From: Prevotella sp. 10(H)
GTDB taxonomy: Bacteria > Bacteroidota > Bacteroidia > Bacteroidales > Dysgonomonadaceae
Direction: 5' to 3'
NCBI RefSeq assembly: GCF_000711235.1
Contig: NZ_JOMI01000001.1
Location: 773,276 to 837,275, forward strand
DNA: 64,000 nt
How positions within the stretch are numbered: position 1 is the stretch's first letter; every line of letters starts with the position of its first letter. The notes below the pieces were generated by a model. It searched no databases, had not been told where the DNA came from, and worked only from the letters and a program-made list of their open reading frames with translations. The position numbers and the translations under genes are program-made. This document shows, in pieces, positions 44,907 to 54,477 of this stretch.

Positions 44907-46567
44907 ATCTTCAAGCCGTGATAATATTCTTTAAATGCCTGCTTACTTATTTCCATGTCAGTCTTTACTTCAAACAGCATAGATCTACTTTCAGCTTCAT
45001 CAACAAATGACGGTAGATTTGCATTCAATTCCTCTGTATTGGTAGCTGACAGATATTTTAATCCGGCAGCTTGTGCCCATTTTTCAGCATCGGTGTTATG
45101 TGTAGCAGCCACATACTGTTTCAGTGACGGTGCTTTGCCCAGCCCCGGCAGAAGATGGAAGATACCGCCTCCGCCATTATTTATAAGCAATATTCGCAGA
45201 TTCTTGATATGGCTTATATTCCATAATGAATTAAGCCCGTAGAAAAAACTCAAATCACCTATTATCAGATAGGTTATACCTTCGTAAACGGATGCAAATC
45301 CGACCGTCGACGGCAAGGAACTTTCAATGCCGTTTGTACCGCGGTTACAAAATACTTCAACCGATTTATCCAAGGCATAAAGCTGTGTATTGCGCACTGC
45401 TGAACTGTTTGCCAAATGTAACTTGGAATTCTCTGGTAACATTTTCATAAAATTACCTGTTGCCAAAATATCGGAAAAAGGAATGTCTGATAACGGTTCG
45501 ACTATTTTATTCGCATCTTCTTTCCATAACTTGTAATATGGTTTTTCTTCGTGAGCTGATACAGAATTATATAAATCGCCCAGGAATTTTTCATTATCCG
45601 TTTCTATCAGGTTAGTCAATGACTGGAATAAATCTACAACTTCACCTGATTGGTTTATATGCCAGTGAGCAGTTGGCTTATTAATTCTCAGAAATTGTTT
45701 CAATCGTTTAGATACAATATGTCCGCCTAAAGTGATTACCAAATCAGGTGCAAAATCTTTCTTTTGATCTTCCGGTAAAGCATACAGCAAAGCATCAAAA
45801 GACGAGATGAAAAGAGGAGAAACGCAATTCGCAAGATGCTCGACAAGAACAATGCAATCGTTTTGTTTTACCAATCGTTCCAATACCTCAACCATTTCAG
45901 GTAATTTAGTCAATTGCCCAACAATAATCATTCGTTTAGGTAACTTGTTCCATTTTTCTGCAAATGGAGTAATATCTACCGATTTTTGGAGTGGCGCAAA
46001 ATCAATCTTCCTTACTTCGGGCAATGATTCTACCGAATAATCGAATAGCGGCTCCGAAATAGGCACATTAATATGTACCGGACCGGGAGCATCAGCCGTG
46101 CAGGCTATCAGTGCTTCATTGATAAGACGGTTGCAGAACCATGCGTCCTGCTCTGTATTTATTTCGGGAATGTTTACGGATTTCTTTACCATTGTACCGA
46201 AAACATTAGGTTGTTGCAATGTCTGCCCATCCATCTGTCCTATCCATTCGGGAGAACGGTCGGCAGAAACAACTATCAACGGTAATTGCTGATAATAAGC
46301 TTCAGCCACAGCAGGTGCGTAATTCAGCAAGGCTGTGCCCGATGTACAGCAGATAACGACAGGTTTCCGAGTGCACTGGATAATACCCAATGCATAAAAG
46401 GCTGCACTACGCTCATCCACAATCACATGGCATTCGAAAAAAGAGTCTTGCGAAAAGGTTTGCATTAGCGGCGCATTACGCGAACCGGGTGAGAGCACAA
46501 TATGGTGCACGCCATATGCTTTCAACATGGCTATTGTTTGTAATACATTTTTCTTTATTGAAAACAT
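44903..46567 (-). CDS. menD: SEPHCHC synthase (2-succinyl-5-enolpyruvyl-6-hydroxy-3-cyclohexene-1-carboxylate synthase)
   Basis: A 554-residue thiamine-diphosphate enzyme that joins isochorismate and 2-oxoglutarate. N-terminal: HHIVLSPGSRNAPLMQTF and HVIVDERSAAFYALG with the cofactor-activating Glu, then CTSGTALLNYAPAVAEAYYQQLPLIVVSADRSPEWIGQMDGQT. C-terminal TPP-binding: NRGTNGIESSLPSTVGFAS, LIIGDLSFFYGLNSLW and LLINNGGGGIF. Complete. It lies 53 nt after menF and overlaps the small secreted gene by 4 nt. Confidence 0.97.
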   Translation of the reverse strand: MFSIKKNVLQTIAMLKAYGVHHIVLSPGSRNAPLMQTFSQDSFFECHVIVDERSAAFYALGIIQCTRKPVVICCTSGTALLNYAPAVAEAYYQQLPLIVVSADRSPEWIGQMDGQTLQQPNVFGTMVKKSVNIPEINTEQDAWFCNRLINEALIACTADAPGPVHINVPISEPLFDYSVESLPEVRKIDFAPLQKSVDITPFAEKWNKLPKRMIIVGQLTKLPEMVEVLERLVKQNDCIVLVEHLANCVSPLFISSFDALLYALPEDQKKDFAPDLVITLGGHIVSKRLKQFLRINKPTAHWHINQSGEVVDLFQSLTNLIETDNEKFLGDLYNSVSAHEEKPYYKLWKEDANKIVEPLSDIPFSDILATGNFMKMLPENSKLHLANSSAVRNTQLYALDKSVEVFCNRGTNGIESSLPSTVGFASVYEGITYLIIGDLSFFYGLNSLWNISHIKNLRILLINNGGGGIFHLLPGLGKAPSLKQYVAATHNTDAEKWAQAAGLKYLSATNTEELNANLPSFVDEAESRSMLFEVKTDMEISKQAFKEYYHGLKI

Positions 46568-46620
46568 GCTATCATATTTTATTCCTCTCTAGAATCACTC
46601 CTTTAAGGAAGCCGAGAGCT

Positions 46621-47730
46621 TTATATCACACTTAATATCGTCTGCAATTTATTCTCCGTTTCTTCCCACTCGGACTTCAATTCCGATGAGGGTAATATCC
46701 CCCCACCCGCATAAAGCCGAAGCAAGTCTTTACCTATTTGCATACACCGTAAATTCACATACAGGCGACTACTTCCCTCGATATCTAACGGTCCTACAAA
46801 GCCCGAATAATAACGGCGGTCATACGACTCATTCTTAAATATAAAATCGAAAGCCTCTTCTTTCGGGAATCCGCATACGGCAGGACTGGGATGCAATAAG
46901 TCTAATAAATCACCTATTTTGTAATTATACTTAAGATGAAAAGAAAATTTGGTCTTAAGATGCTCTATATCTCCCGCCTGCGCCGTAAATGGCCCTCTAA
47001 CCACAATATCGTCGCCTACTCTACTTAATTGCTGCTGCATATAATCGACAACAATCTGTTGTTCTTTGCGGTTCTTATCATCCCAGTTTTCAGTCGAAAG
47101 ATTCTTCGTACCTGCCAAAGCCACAGTCTTATATACATCTGCCTGCTCCGATACCAGTAATTCGGGCGATACCCCCATCCATGTCCCTGTTTCGGGAGTA
47201 TTACAAAGAAAAACAAAATTAGAATCATATCCAGAGCATGCCTTACGGAAAGACATTCCCGCCGAGAAATCCTTACTTCGCTTTACATCATATGTCCGGG
47301 AAAGCACCAGTTTTTGTTGCTTACCCATAATCAGTGATGAATAGAATATTTGATAATCGGTACTATATTGCTCAAAAGAATTTACAGAAGACTGATTCCG
47401 CAGGTCTATATCCGAAATATTTTGTTGAAAATCATTCTCTGAAAGATATTTCAGGATTTTGCTTTCCCCTTTTATCTGGACATCGGGATGTATCAGTATT
47501 ACAGGTGTTTGTTTCGAAATATGAAAAGGTGCAATAACAAAACCTTTTCTACTGTTCAAGTCCTTTAAAGTAGACGGTTGTACAGTATCGTGCGAAGTCT
47601 GCAAAATCAGATTTATTTCCTTCTGCCATGCCTGACGGTATACGGCAAAGCGAATATTATTGTCAATCAGAGAATCAAAAATACTATAATCGATATCCGG
47701 AGTTAATTCCATTTCAAAACCTAAACTCAT
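46621..47730 (-). CDS. menF: Isochorismate synthase, first gene of the men cluster
   Basis: A 369-residue chorismate-binding enzyme that converts chorismate to isochorismate. The C-terminal catalytic domain shows KLVLSRTYDV, FLCNTPETGTWMGVSPELLVS, VALAGTKN, HLKTKFSFHLK, LHPSPAVCGFPKEEA and RRYYSGFVGPLDIEGSSRLYVNLRCMQI. The N-terminal part is short. A menaquinone rather than siderophore role follows from menD immediately downstream. Confidence 0.94.
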   Translation of the reverse strand: MSLGFEMELTPDIDYSIFDSLIDNNIRFAVYRQAWQKEINLILQTSHDTVQPSTLKDLNSRKGFVIAPFHISKQTPVILIHPDVQIKGESKILKYLSENDFQQNISDIDLRNQSSVNSFEQYSTDYQIFYSSLIMGKQQKLVLSRTYDVKRSKDFSAGMSFRKACSGYDSNFVFLCNTPETGTWMGVSPELLVSEQADVYKTVALAGTKNLSTENWDDKNRKEQQIVVDYMQQQLSRVGDDIVVRGPFTAQAGDIEHLKTKFSFHLKYNYKIGDLLDLLHPSPAVCGFPKEEAFDFIFKNESYDRRYYSGFVGPLDIEGSSRLYVNLRCMQIGKDLLRLYAGGGILPSSELKSEWEETENKLQTILSVI

Positions 47731-47744
47731 TAATTTTCAATTTA

Positions 47745-47752
47745 CAAAAGTA
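47745..47752 (-). promoter_or_regulatory. -7 box of the men cluster
   Basis: On the minus strand TACTTTTG, an exact -7 match 15 nt before the menF ATG. No TTTG at the proper distance, so this is a tentative call. The transcript leader would be very short. Confidence 0.4.
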
Positions 47753-47999
47753 CACTAAATAGGGCATCATACCCCTATATCCTCTCAACTTTTTATATCA
47801 AAAACATGTTATTAAACACATATTCCTCCATTCCGGTTTTCATAAACAATAGAATAGGCACTCGCACCCATCATTTTGTAATATCCGGTTTACAATACAG
47901 ATAAAAATAATTTAACATACATAGCTACTATCTATAAAACAAACTGTTAAACAGGATTGTTAATTTATTCTATAAGCATAACAAAAATAAATAACCTCT

Positions 48000-49349
48000 A
48001 TGGAACATGATATAGCGATTATCGGAGGCGGCCCTGCCGGATACAATGCGGCAGAAAAAGCAGCCACAAACGGTTTAAAAACAATACTTTTCGAAAAGAA
48101 TGCAATCGGAGGTGTTTGTCTGAATGAAGGATGTATACCTACAAAAACACTTCTCTATTCGGCAAAAACACTTGATAATATAAAAGGTGCATCAAAATAC
48201 GGCATCTCGGTAGAAGGCGAGCCTGCTTTCGACTTACCTAAAATAATATCCCGAAAAGATAAAGTAGTAAAGAAACTGACTGCCGGAGTCAGCGCCAAAT
48301 TGAACTTCAACGGAGTAACGGTAGTACAAGGCACAGCAACCATACAAGGCGAAGAAAACGGATTGTTCCGCATCTCAAGCGGTGACAATACATACAGCGT
48401 TAAGTATATCCTGCTTTGCACTGGCTCTGAAACCATTATACCACCCATCAAAGGGCTGTCGGATATCGACTACTGGACATCTAAAGAAGCACTGGAAATA
48501 AAAGAACTCCCTAAATCGCTTGCTATCATCGGAGGCGGGGTTATTGGTATCGAATTCGCCTCTTTCTTCAACAGTATGGGCGTAAAAGTAACTGTAGTAG
48601 AAATGATGCCTGAAATATTAGGTATAATGGATAAGGAAACATCGGCCATGCTCCGTAGCGATTACTCAAAGAAAGGAGTAACATTCAAACTGAATACTAA
48701 AGTTACAGAGGTGACAAATAAAGGTGTAGTCGTGGAAAAAGACGGCAAAACCGAAACTATCGAAGCGGACCGTATACTTGTCAGCGTAGGACGCAGACCG
48801 ATAATTAAAGGATTTGGATTAGAAAATCTGAATATTGAATTATTCCGTAACGGTGTGAAAGTAAATGAATACATGCAAACCAGCAATCCACGTGTATATG
48901 CTGCGGGTGATATCACAGGATTCTCGCTATTGGCACATACAGCAATACGCGAGGGAGAAGTAGCTATCAGCCACATAGTTGGTGAAGACGATAAAATGAG
49001 TTACAAAGCTATTCCGGGTGTGGTTTATACCAACCCCGAACTTGCAGGTGTAGGCATGACAGAGGAAGAACTGACTGCAAAAGGCGAATCGTTCCGCGTA
49101 CTGAAATTACCTATGGCTTATGCAGGACGCTTTGTCGCTGAAAATGAACTTGGAAACGGCTTATGTAAAATAATTGTAGATGACAATGACACTATAATAG
49201 GCTGCCATATGCTGGGTAACCCGGCATCGGAACTGATTGTAATAGCGGGAATAGCTATCTCAAATGGAGATACGGTAGAAGAATTTCGCAAGCATGTTTA
49301 TCCTCACCCTACAGTGAGTGAAATTATACACGAAACATTATTCTCTTAA
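48000..49349 (+). CDS. lpdA: Dihydrolipoyl dehydrogenase (E3)
   Basis: A 449-residue FAD/NAD disulfide reductase that reoxidises E2-bound dihydrolipoamide. FAD-binding AIIGGGPAGYNAA at the N-terminus, redox pair Cys40/Cys45 in GGVCLNEGCIPTK, NAD-binding AIIGGGVIGIEFASFFNSMG, second FAD site YAAGDITG, and the catalytic HPHPTVSE near the C-terminus. Complete. First gene of a cluster with lipoate ligase, E2 and fused E1, so it is the E3 of that complex. Confidence 0.97.
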   Translation: MEHDIAIIGGGPAGYNAAEKAATNGLKTILFEKNAIGGVCLNEGCIPTKTLLYSAKTLDNIKGASKYGISVEGEPAFDLPKIISRKDKVVKKLTAGVSAKLNFNGVTVVQGTATIQGEENGLFRISSGDNTYSVKYILLCTGSETIIPPIKGLSDIDYWTSKEALEIKELPKSLAIIGGGVIGIEFASFFNSMGVKVTVVEMMPEILGIMDKETSAMLRSDYSKKGVTFKLNTKVTEVTNKGVVVEKDGKTETIEADRILVSVGRRPIIKGFGLENLNIELFRNGVKVNEYMQTSNPRVYAAGDITGFSLLAHTAIREGEVAISHIVGEDDKMSYKAIPGVVYTNPELAGVGMTEEELTAKGESFRVLKLPMAYAGRFVAENELGNGLCKIIVDDNDTIIGCHMLGNPASELIVIAGIAISNGDTVEEFRKHVYPHPTVSEIIHETLFS

Positions 49350-49359
49350 TTATTATATA

Positions 49360-50121
49360 ATGCTCTGCATAAACAACATACATACCGACGCTTATTTCAA
49401 TCTGGCAAGCGAAGAATATCTTTTGAAGAACTTTCGGGATGATATTTTTATGCTTTGGCAGAACGATCCGTCGGTCATTGTTGGTAAATATCAGAATGTA
49501 CTGGCTGAGATAAATCTCGACTTTGTAAAGCGCAACAAGATAAAGGTTGTTAGACGTTTTTCAGGTGGTGGAACCGTATTTCATGACCTCGGAAATCTCA
49601 ATCTTACATTCATTGAAAAGAATGATAATGTAAACTTCGATAAATTCACGAAACAAATTATCACTCTGCTTTCCGAAATAGGTATAGATGCCGAATCAGA
49701 TGAGCGCAGGGGAATAAATATCAATGGCCTCAAGATTTCGGGGAGTGCTCAATGTGTTCATAAAGACAGGGTGATGTATCACGCTACCCTGCTTTTTTCA
49801 TCCGACCTCAGCAGTCTTGCGGATACACTGAACAGTGACCCTAAGCAAATGGAAAACAGGACGGACGACCGCATCTATGTGAAGTCGGTAAAGAGCCCCG
49901 TTACTAATATTGTACAACATCTGGCAGAACCGTGGGATATTAAGTTTTTCAAAAAGTATATTCTAGATTATTTTTTATATCAGGGGAAAAAAAATAAGCT
50001 GTATAAGTTTTCGAAAGAAGATATTTCGGCTATTGAAAACTTGTCAAAACATAAATATGCGACTGAAGATTGGAATTTTTACGGGAACTATAAGAGAACT
50101 GAAATACAATTGTCAGTATGA
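49360..50121 (+). CDS. lplA: Lipoate-protein ligase A
   Basis: A 253-residue enzyme that attaches lipoate to the E2 lipoyl Lys. Landmarks: NLASEEYLLKNF, LWQNDPSVIVGKYQN, RRFSGGGTVFHDLGNLNLTFI (family hallmark), KISGSAQCVHKDRVMYHATLL. It lacks a large C-terminal accessory domain, as in many Bacteroidota forms. The frame is open to 49318 inside lpdA; ATG 49360, 10 nt after the lpdA stop, is the start because MLCINNIHTDAYFN is the usual N-terminus. Confidence 0.95.
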   Translation: MLCINNIHTDAYFNLASEEYLLKNFRDDIFMLWQNDPSVIVGKYQNVLAEINLDFVKRNKIKVVRRFSGGGTVFHDLGNLNLTFIEKNDNVNFDKFTKQIITLLSEIGIDAESDERRGININGLKISGSAQCVHKDRVMYHATLLFSSDLSSLADTLNSDPKQMENRTDDRIYVKSVKSPVTNIVQHLAEPWDIKFFKKYILDYFLYQGKKNKLYKFSKEDISAIENLSKHKYATEDWNFYGNYKRTEIQLSV

Positions 50122-50163
50122 ACAACAATAAAATGATAATTAATAATATAACTAAATATAACC

Positions 50164-51522
50164 ATGTCAAAATTTGAAATAAAAATGCCCAAACTGGGCG
50201 AAAGTATTACAGAAGGGACAATTATCTCGTGGTCGGTAAAGGTAGGCGATACCATCAACGAAGACGATGTATTGTTCGAGGTTAATACGGCTAAGGTAAG
50301 CGCAGAAATACCTTCGCCTGTAGCGGGCAAGATATTGGAAATCCTTTTCAAAGAAGGAGATACTGTTGCCGTTGGTACAGTCGTTGCCGTCGTACAACTT
50401 GAAGGCGAAGAGGGAGACAGTGAAGAAACAACACCTGATCCGGCTCCTGAAAAGAAAGAAGAACCTGCTGCACCTAAAGCAGAAGAGAAAACTGCGCCTG
50501 TATCTGCTCCTGCTGCAGCACCGCGCGAACCAACCGTAAACGCCCCTGCAACCAAGAACAGTGGCGACCGCTGGTATTCGCCTGTAGTACTCGAAAAGGC
50601 CAGAGAAGCCAAAATCAACAAAGATGAACTGGATGCAATTACCGGTACCGGATACGAAGGCCGCCTGAGCAAACGCGACATTGAAATATATATAGAAAAT
50701 AAGAAAAAAGGAATCACAGCTTCGGAAGTCAAACCAAAATCCGCAGTAGCAGAAAAACCTGCTACGGCTTCACACTCACAGACACAAGATGCTCCGAAGC
50801 CTGTTGTTCCCGTATCGGTAGTTGATGGCGATACAGTAATCGCGATGGACCCTATACGTAAGATTATTGCAGACCGTATGACGTCATCGAAGAAGACTTC
50901 CCCGCATGTGACCAACGTCATAGAAGTGGATGTAACTAAACTGGTGAAATGGCGCGAAGAGAATAAAGAAGCATTCAAGAAACGTGAAGGTATCAGCCTT
51001 ACTTATATGCCTGCCATTGTAGAAGCTACAGCAAAGGCATTGAAAGACTACCCGCGCGTAAATTCATCGGTAGACGGCTATAACATTATAGAAAAGAAAC
51101 GTATCAATGTGGGTGTTGCAGTCTCATTAAATGACGGAAATCTGATTGTTCCTGTAGTAAAAGATGCCGACAAGCTCAGTATCAGCGGAATCGCCGCATC
51201 AGTAAGCACACTGGCCAACAAAGCCCGTGCTAACAAACTGATGCCGGATGAAATACAGGGAGGAACATTTACGATAACCAACTTCGGTTCATTCAAGAGC
51301 CTGTTCGGCACACCGATAATCAATCAGCCGGAAGTTGCTATACTGGGTGTGGGTATCATTGAGAAGAAACCGTCTATAGTGGAAACTCCTGAAGGAGATG
51401 TGATAGCCATACGTCATAAGATGTACCTGTCTCTTTCATACGACCACCGTGTGATCGACGGTATGCTGGGAGGTAACTTCCTGTATCGGATAGCAGAATA
51501 TCTGGAGAATTGGAATGCTTAA
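50164..51522 (+). CDS. 2-Oxoacid dehydrogenase E2, dihydrolipoamide acyltransferase
   Basis: A 452-residue E2. Residues 1-80 form one lipoyl domain with lipoylated Lys44 in VNTAKVSAEIPSP. A Pro/Ala/Glu-rich linker follows, then a peripheral subunit-binding domain (YSPVVLEKAREAKINKDELDAITGTGYEGRLSKRDI, about 135-175), a second linker, and the catalytic core from about 225 with the terminal SYDHRVIDGMLGG (HxxxDG). The single lipoyl domain and the fused E1 downstream suggest a branched-chain 2-oxoacid dehydrogenase, but pyruvate dehydrogenase cannot be excluded. Confidence 0.95.
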   Translation: MSKFEIKMPKLGESITEGTIISWSVKVGDTINEDDVLFEVNTAKVSAEIPSPVAGKILEILFKEGDTVAVGTVVAVVQLEGEEGDSEETTPDPAPEKKEEPAAPKAEEKTAPVSAPAAAPREPTVNAPATKNSGDRWYSPVVLEKAREAKINKDELDAITGTGYEGRLSKRDIEIYIENKKKGITASEVKPKSAVAEKPATASHSQTQDAPKPVVPVSVVDGDTVIAMDPIRKIIADRMTSSKKTSPHVTNVIEVDVTKLVKWREENKEAFKKREGISLTYMPAIVEATAKALKDYPRVNSSVDGYNIIEKKRINVGVAVSLNDGNLIVPVVKDADKLSISGIAASVSTLANKARANKLMPDEIQGGTFTITNFGSFKSLFGTPIINQPEVAILGVGIIEKKPSIVETPEGDVIAIRHKMYLSLSYDHRVIDGMLGGNFLYRIAEYLENWNA

Positions 51523-51530
51523 ATTAAGAC

Positions 51531-51595
51531 ACAAGTAAACAAGGTACGAGATACAAGTTTAGAACTTGTTTACTTGTATCTTGTCTACTTGTCAC
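51531..51595. repeat. Dispersed palindromic repeat, copy B
   Basis: Imperfect palindrome ACAAGTAAACAAG ... CTTGTCTACTTGT between the E2 and E1 genes, about 28-nt arms, central TTTAGAA. It is homologous to copy A at 26770. It forms a long hairpin in the polycistronic mRNA and could affect the E2:E1 ratio. Confidence 0.65.
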
Positions 51596-51610
51596 CTAAT
51601 AAAACAACAT

Positions 51611-53644
51611 ATGAAAAAATACGATATAAAAACCACAGATAAAGAAACCCTCAAAAAATGGTATCACCTGATGACACTCGGGCGCGCCATCGACGAAAAG
51701 GCACCTGCCTATCTGTTGCAATCGCTCGGCTGGTCATACCACGCACCATATGCCGGACACGACGGCATCCAGCTTGCCATGGGACAGTTATTTACCAGAG
51801 GAGAAGATTTCCTGTTCCCTTACTACAGGGACATGCTTACAGTGCTTTCGGCCGGACTTACCGCCGAAGAACTTATACTGAATGGTATATCCAAAGCTAC
51901 TGATCCTGCCAGTGGCGGACGCCACATGTCGAACCATTTTGCAAAACCCGAGTGGGGAATACAGAATGTATCGTCGGCCGTAGCCAACCACGATTCGCAG
52001 GCAGTAGGCACCGCACGGGCAATGGTTTACTACAAGCATAAAGGAGTAGCCATCGCCTCACATGGCGATTCATCTGTTTCCGAGGGGTATGTATATGAGG
52101 CTATCAACGGGGCATCGAATGAACGGTTACCGGTCATTTTTATCATTCAGGATAATGGCTACGGTATCTCCGTTCCGAAAAAAGACCAGACAGCCAACCG
52201 TAAGGCTTCGCAGAATTTCACAGGATTCAAAAATGTGAAAATCATATATTGCAATGGCAAAGACGTCTTCGACTCGATGAACGCAATGACCGAAGCCCGC
52301 GAATATGCTATTGAGAATCGTATGCCCGCTATCGTTCATGCCAATTGTGTGCGTATCGGTTCACATTCGAATTCGGATAAGCAGGCACTTTATCGTGACG
52401 AAAACGAATTGAAATATGTAAAAGATGCCGACCCTCTGATGAAGTTCCGTCGTATGTTGTTGCGTTACAAACGTTTCACGGAAGAGGAACTGAAAGAGAT
52501 AGAAGCGGATGCAAAGAAAGAGTTGAGTGCTGCAAATAAAAAAGCGTTATCAGCTCCCGATCCTGATCCGAAATCTATTTTTGACTATGTTATGCCTGAA
52601 CCGTATAAACCTGAAAAATATGTAGACGGTACACATAACGAAGAAGGGGAAAAGAAAAATCTGGTAACAGCTATCAACGAAACGCTGAAAGCCGAATTCC
52701 GCCGCAACCCAGATACATTCCTATGGGGTCAGGACGTGGCAAATAAGGAAAAGGGTGGTGTGTTCAATGTATCGAAAGGCATGCAGCAGGAATTCGGGGA
52801 AAAACGCGTGTTCAATGCACCTATCGCCGAAGACTACATAGTAGCTACGGCAAACGGGATGAGCCGTTTCGATAAAAAAATACGTATAGTTATCGAAGGT
52901 GCAGAATTCGCCGACTATTTCTGGCCGGCTATGGAACAATATATAGAATGTACGCACGACTACTGGCGCAGTAATGGAAAATTTTCTCCGAATATTACTC
53001 TGCGGCTAGCTTCAGGCGGATACATCGGCGGAGGTATGTACCATTCACAGAATCTGGAAGGTACACTGACTACCTTGCCGGGTGCACGCATTGTGTATCC
53101 TTCATTTGCCGACGACGCAGCAGGGCTGCTGCGTACAAGTATGCGTTCCGAAGGATTTACCGTGTTCCTCGAACCGAAAGCTCAGTATAATTCCGTGGAA
53201 GCCTCTACAGTCATTCCCGACGATTTCGAAGTACCATTTGGTAAGGCGCGTATTCGCCGACCAGGAACAGACCTGAGTATCATCACTTACGGAAATACGA
53301 CGTTCCTCAGCCTAAATGCAGCTGAAAGACTAGCTAAAGAAATCGGCTGGAATGTAGAAGTAATGGATATCCGCTCGCTGGTTCCGCTGGATAAGGATGC
53401 GATTTTCGAATCGGTAAAAAAGACCAGTAAAGTACTTGTAGTACATGAAGATAAAGTATTTTCGGGCTTCGGTGCTGAAATTGCAGCGATGATAAGTACA
53501 GAAATGTTTCGTTATCTGGATGCTCCCGTACAACGTGTAGGCTCTACCTTTACACCTGTGGGCTTTAGTCCTATATTGGAAAAGGCTATATTACCGGATG
53601 AGAACAGGATATATGAGGCTGCTAAGAAACTTTTGGAATATTGA
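51611..53644 (+). CDS. 2-Oxoacid dehydrogenase E1, fused alpha and beta subunits
   Basis: A 677-residue fusion. The alpha half (1-330) has the TPP motif HGDSSVSEGYVYEAINGASNE to QDNGYGIS (about 150-190) and the phosphorylation-loop-like HSNSD. The beta half starts near residue 348 (NLVTAINETLKAEF) and has GQDVANKEKGGVFNVSKG, FNAPIAEDYIVATANGMS, IEGAEFADYFWPAMEQ and LVPLDKDAIFESVKKTSKVLVVHED. Such fusions are usual in Bacteroidota and are annotated as branched-chain or alpha-ketoacid dehydrogenases. ATG 51611 is used; the frame extending to 51566 would translate the palindromic repeat. Confidence 0.94.
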   Translation: MKKYDIKTTDKETLKKWYHLMTLGRAIDEKAPAYLLQSLGWSYHAPYAGHDGIQLAMGQLFTRGEDFLFPYYRDMLTVLSAGLTAEELILNGISKATDPASGGRHMSNHFAKPEWGIQNVSSAVANHDSQAVGTARAMVYYKHKGVAIASHGDSSVSEGYVYEAINGASNERLPVIFIIQDNGYGISVPKKDQTANRKASQNFTGFKNVKIIYCNGKDVFDSMNAMTEAREYAIENRMPAIVHANCVRIGSHSNSDKQALYRDENELKYVKDADPLMKFRRMLLRYKRFTEEELKEIEADAKKELSAANKKALSAPDPDPKSIFDYVMPEPYKPEKYVDGTHNEEGEKKNLVTAINETLKAEFRRNPDTFLWGQDVANKEKGGVFNVSKGMQQEFGEKRVFNAPIAEDYIVATANGMSRFDKKIRIVIEGAEFADYFWPAMEQYIECTHDYWRSNGKFSPNITLRLASGGYIGGGMYHSQNLEGTLTTLPGARIVYPSFADDAAGLLRTSMRSEGFTVFLEPKAQYNSVEASTVIPDDFEVPFGKARIRRPGTDLSIITYGNTTFLSLNAAERLAKEIGWNVEVMDIRSLVPLDKDAIFESVKKTSKVLVVHEDKVFSGFGAEIAAMISTEMFRYLDAPVQRVGSTFTPVGFSPILEKAILPDENRIYEAAKKLLEY

Positions 53645-53648
53645 ATCT

Positions 53649-53708
53649 AGTTACAGGTTACGAGTTACAAGGAAAAAACCCTGATTCTCGTAACTTGTAA
53701 CTCGTAAC
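53649..53708. repeat. Palindromic repeat, copy C (related type)
   Basis: GTTACAGGTTACGAGTTACAAG (left, 53650) pairs with CGTAACTTGTAACTCGTAAC (right) around a 17-nt loop. The arms are built of the same kinds of words as copies A and B but are less similar. It directly follows the E1 stop and precedes the flavodoxin gene by about 15 nt. Confidence 0.55.
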
Positions 53709-53721
53709 TAAAATAAAGCAT

Positions 53722-54228
53722 ATGAAAAAAATAGGATTGTTTTACGGAACAAGTACAACGAAAACCGCTACCATTGCAAAAAAGGTGCAGGAAGCATTCG
53801 GCGATGTAAAAATAGATATCATACCCGTAGAAGATGCATGGAAGAAAGACTTCGAACAGTATGACAATATCATAGTGGGCGTATCTACATGGTTCGACGG
53901 AGAACTGCCTACCTACTGGGACGAGGTAAAGCCCGAACTGGAAACCCTGAATATGAAAGGTAAAAAAGTTGCTATCTTCGGGTTGGGTGATCAGGTAAAA
54001 TATCCCGACAACTTCGTAGACGGGATAGGCATCCTTGCTGAAGCATTCGAAAATGTGGGAGCTAAGATAATTGGACTTACGGCTACCAGAGGCTATACCT
54101 TCGATCATTCAGTTGCTGTCCGTGGGGATAAATTTACAGGTCTGGCGATCGATTTCGAGAATCAGCACAGTATGACCGATCAAAGAATAAAAGATTGGGT
54201 GGAACAATTGAAAAAAGAATTCGATTAA
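53722..54228 (+). CDS. fldA: Flavodoxin
   Basis: A 168-residue long-chain flavodoxin: phosphate loop LFYGTSTTKTATIA at the N-terminus, IIVGVSTWFDGELPTYWDEV (first isoalloxazine loop with Trp) and FGLGDQVKYPDNFVDGIG (second loop with Tyr). It carries electrons for low-potential enzymes, possibly including pyruvate- or indolepyruvate-type oxidoreductases. Separated from E1 by a palindrome and followed by its own terminator. Confidence 0.95.
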   Translation: MKKIGLFYGTSTTKTATIAKKVQEAFGDVKIDIIPVEDAWKKDFEQYDNIIVGVSTWFDGELPTYWDEVKPELETLNMKGKKVAIFGLGDQVKYPDNFVDGIGILAEAFENVGAKIIGLTATRGYTFDHSVAVRGDKFTGLAIDFENQHSMTDQRIKDWVEQLKKEFD

Positions 54229-54255
54229 TACAGAATTTTAATCTGTTCTATTAAT

Positions 54256-54292
54256 AAAAGATGTTTATCGACGAACGATAAGCATCTTTTTT
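54256..54292 (+). terminator. Terminator of flavodoxin
   Basis: Stem AAAAGATGTTTATCG / CGATAAGCATCTTTT (15 bp, one G-U), 5-nt loop, then TT. Begins 28 nt after the stop codon. Confidence 0.85.
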
Positions 54293-54477
54293 CGTAAATA
54301 TCCATTAATTATAAAATAGAATTGTTAACCCGGTGCAACTTATTATATATTTTAAAGTCTAATGAAATACTGTATAAAATAAAGGGGTGTTCAGTCATTA
54401 TATGCATAAGAATATTAGCAATAGGACAAACTAAATTGGAGACAAAACATTTAAAGAAATCTTTTAAGTTATCGATT

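Noticed and set aside
51566..51610. N-terminal extension of E1 through the palindromic repeat
   Set aside because: The extension translates the repeat sequence; ATG 51611 gives the expected start.
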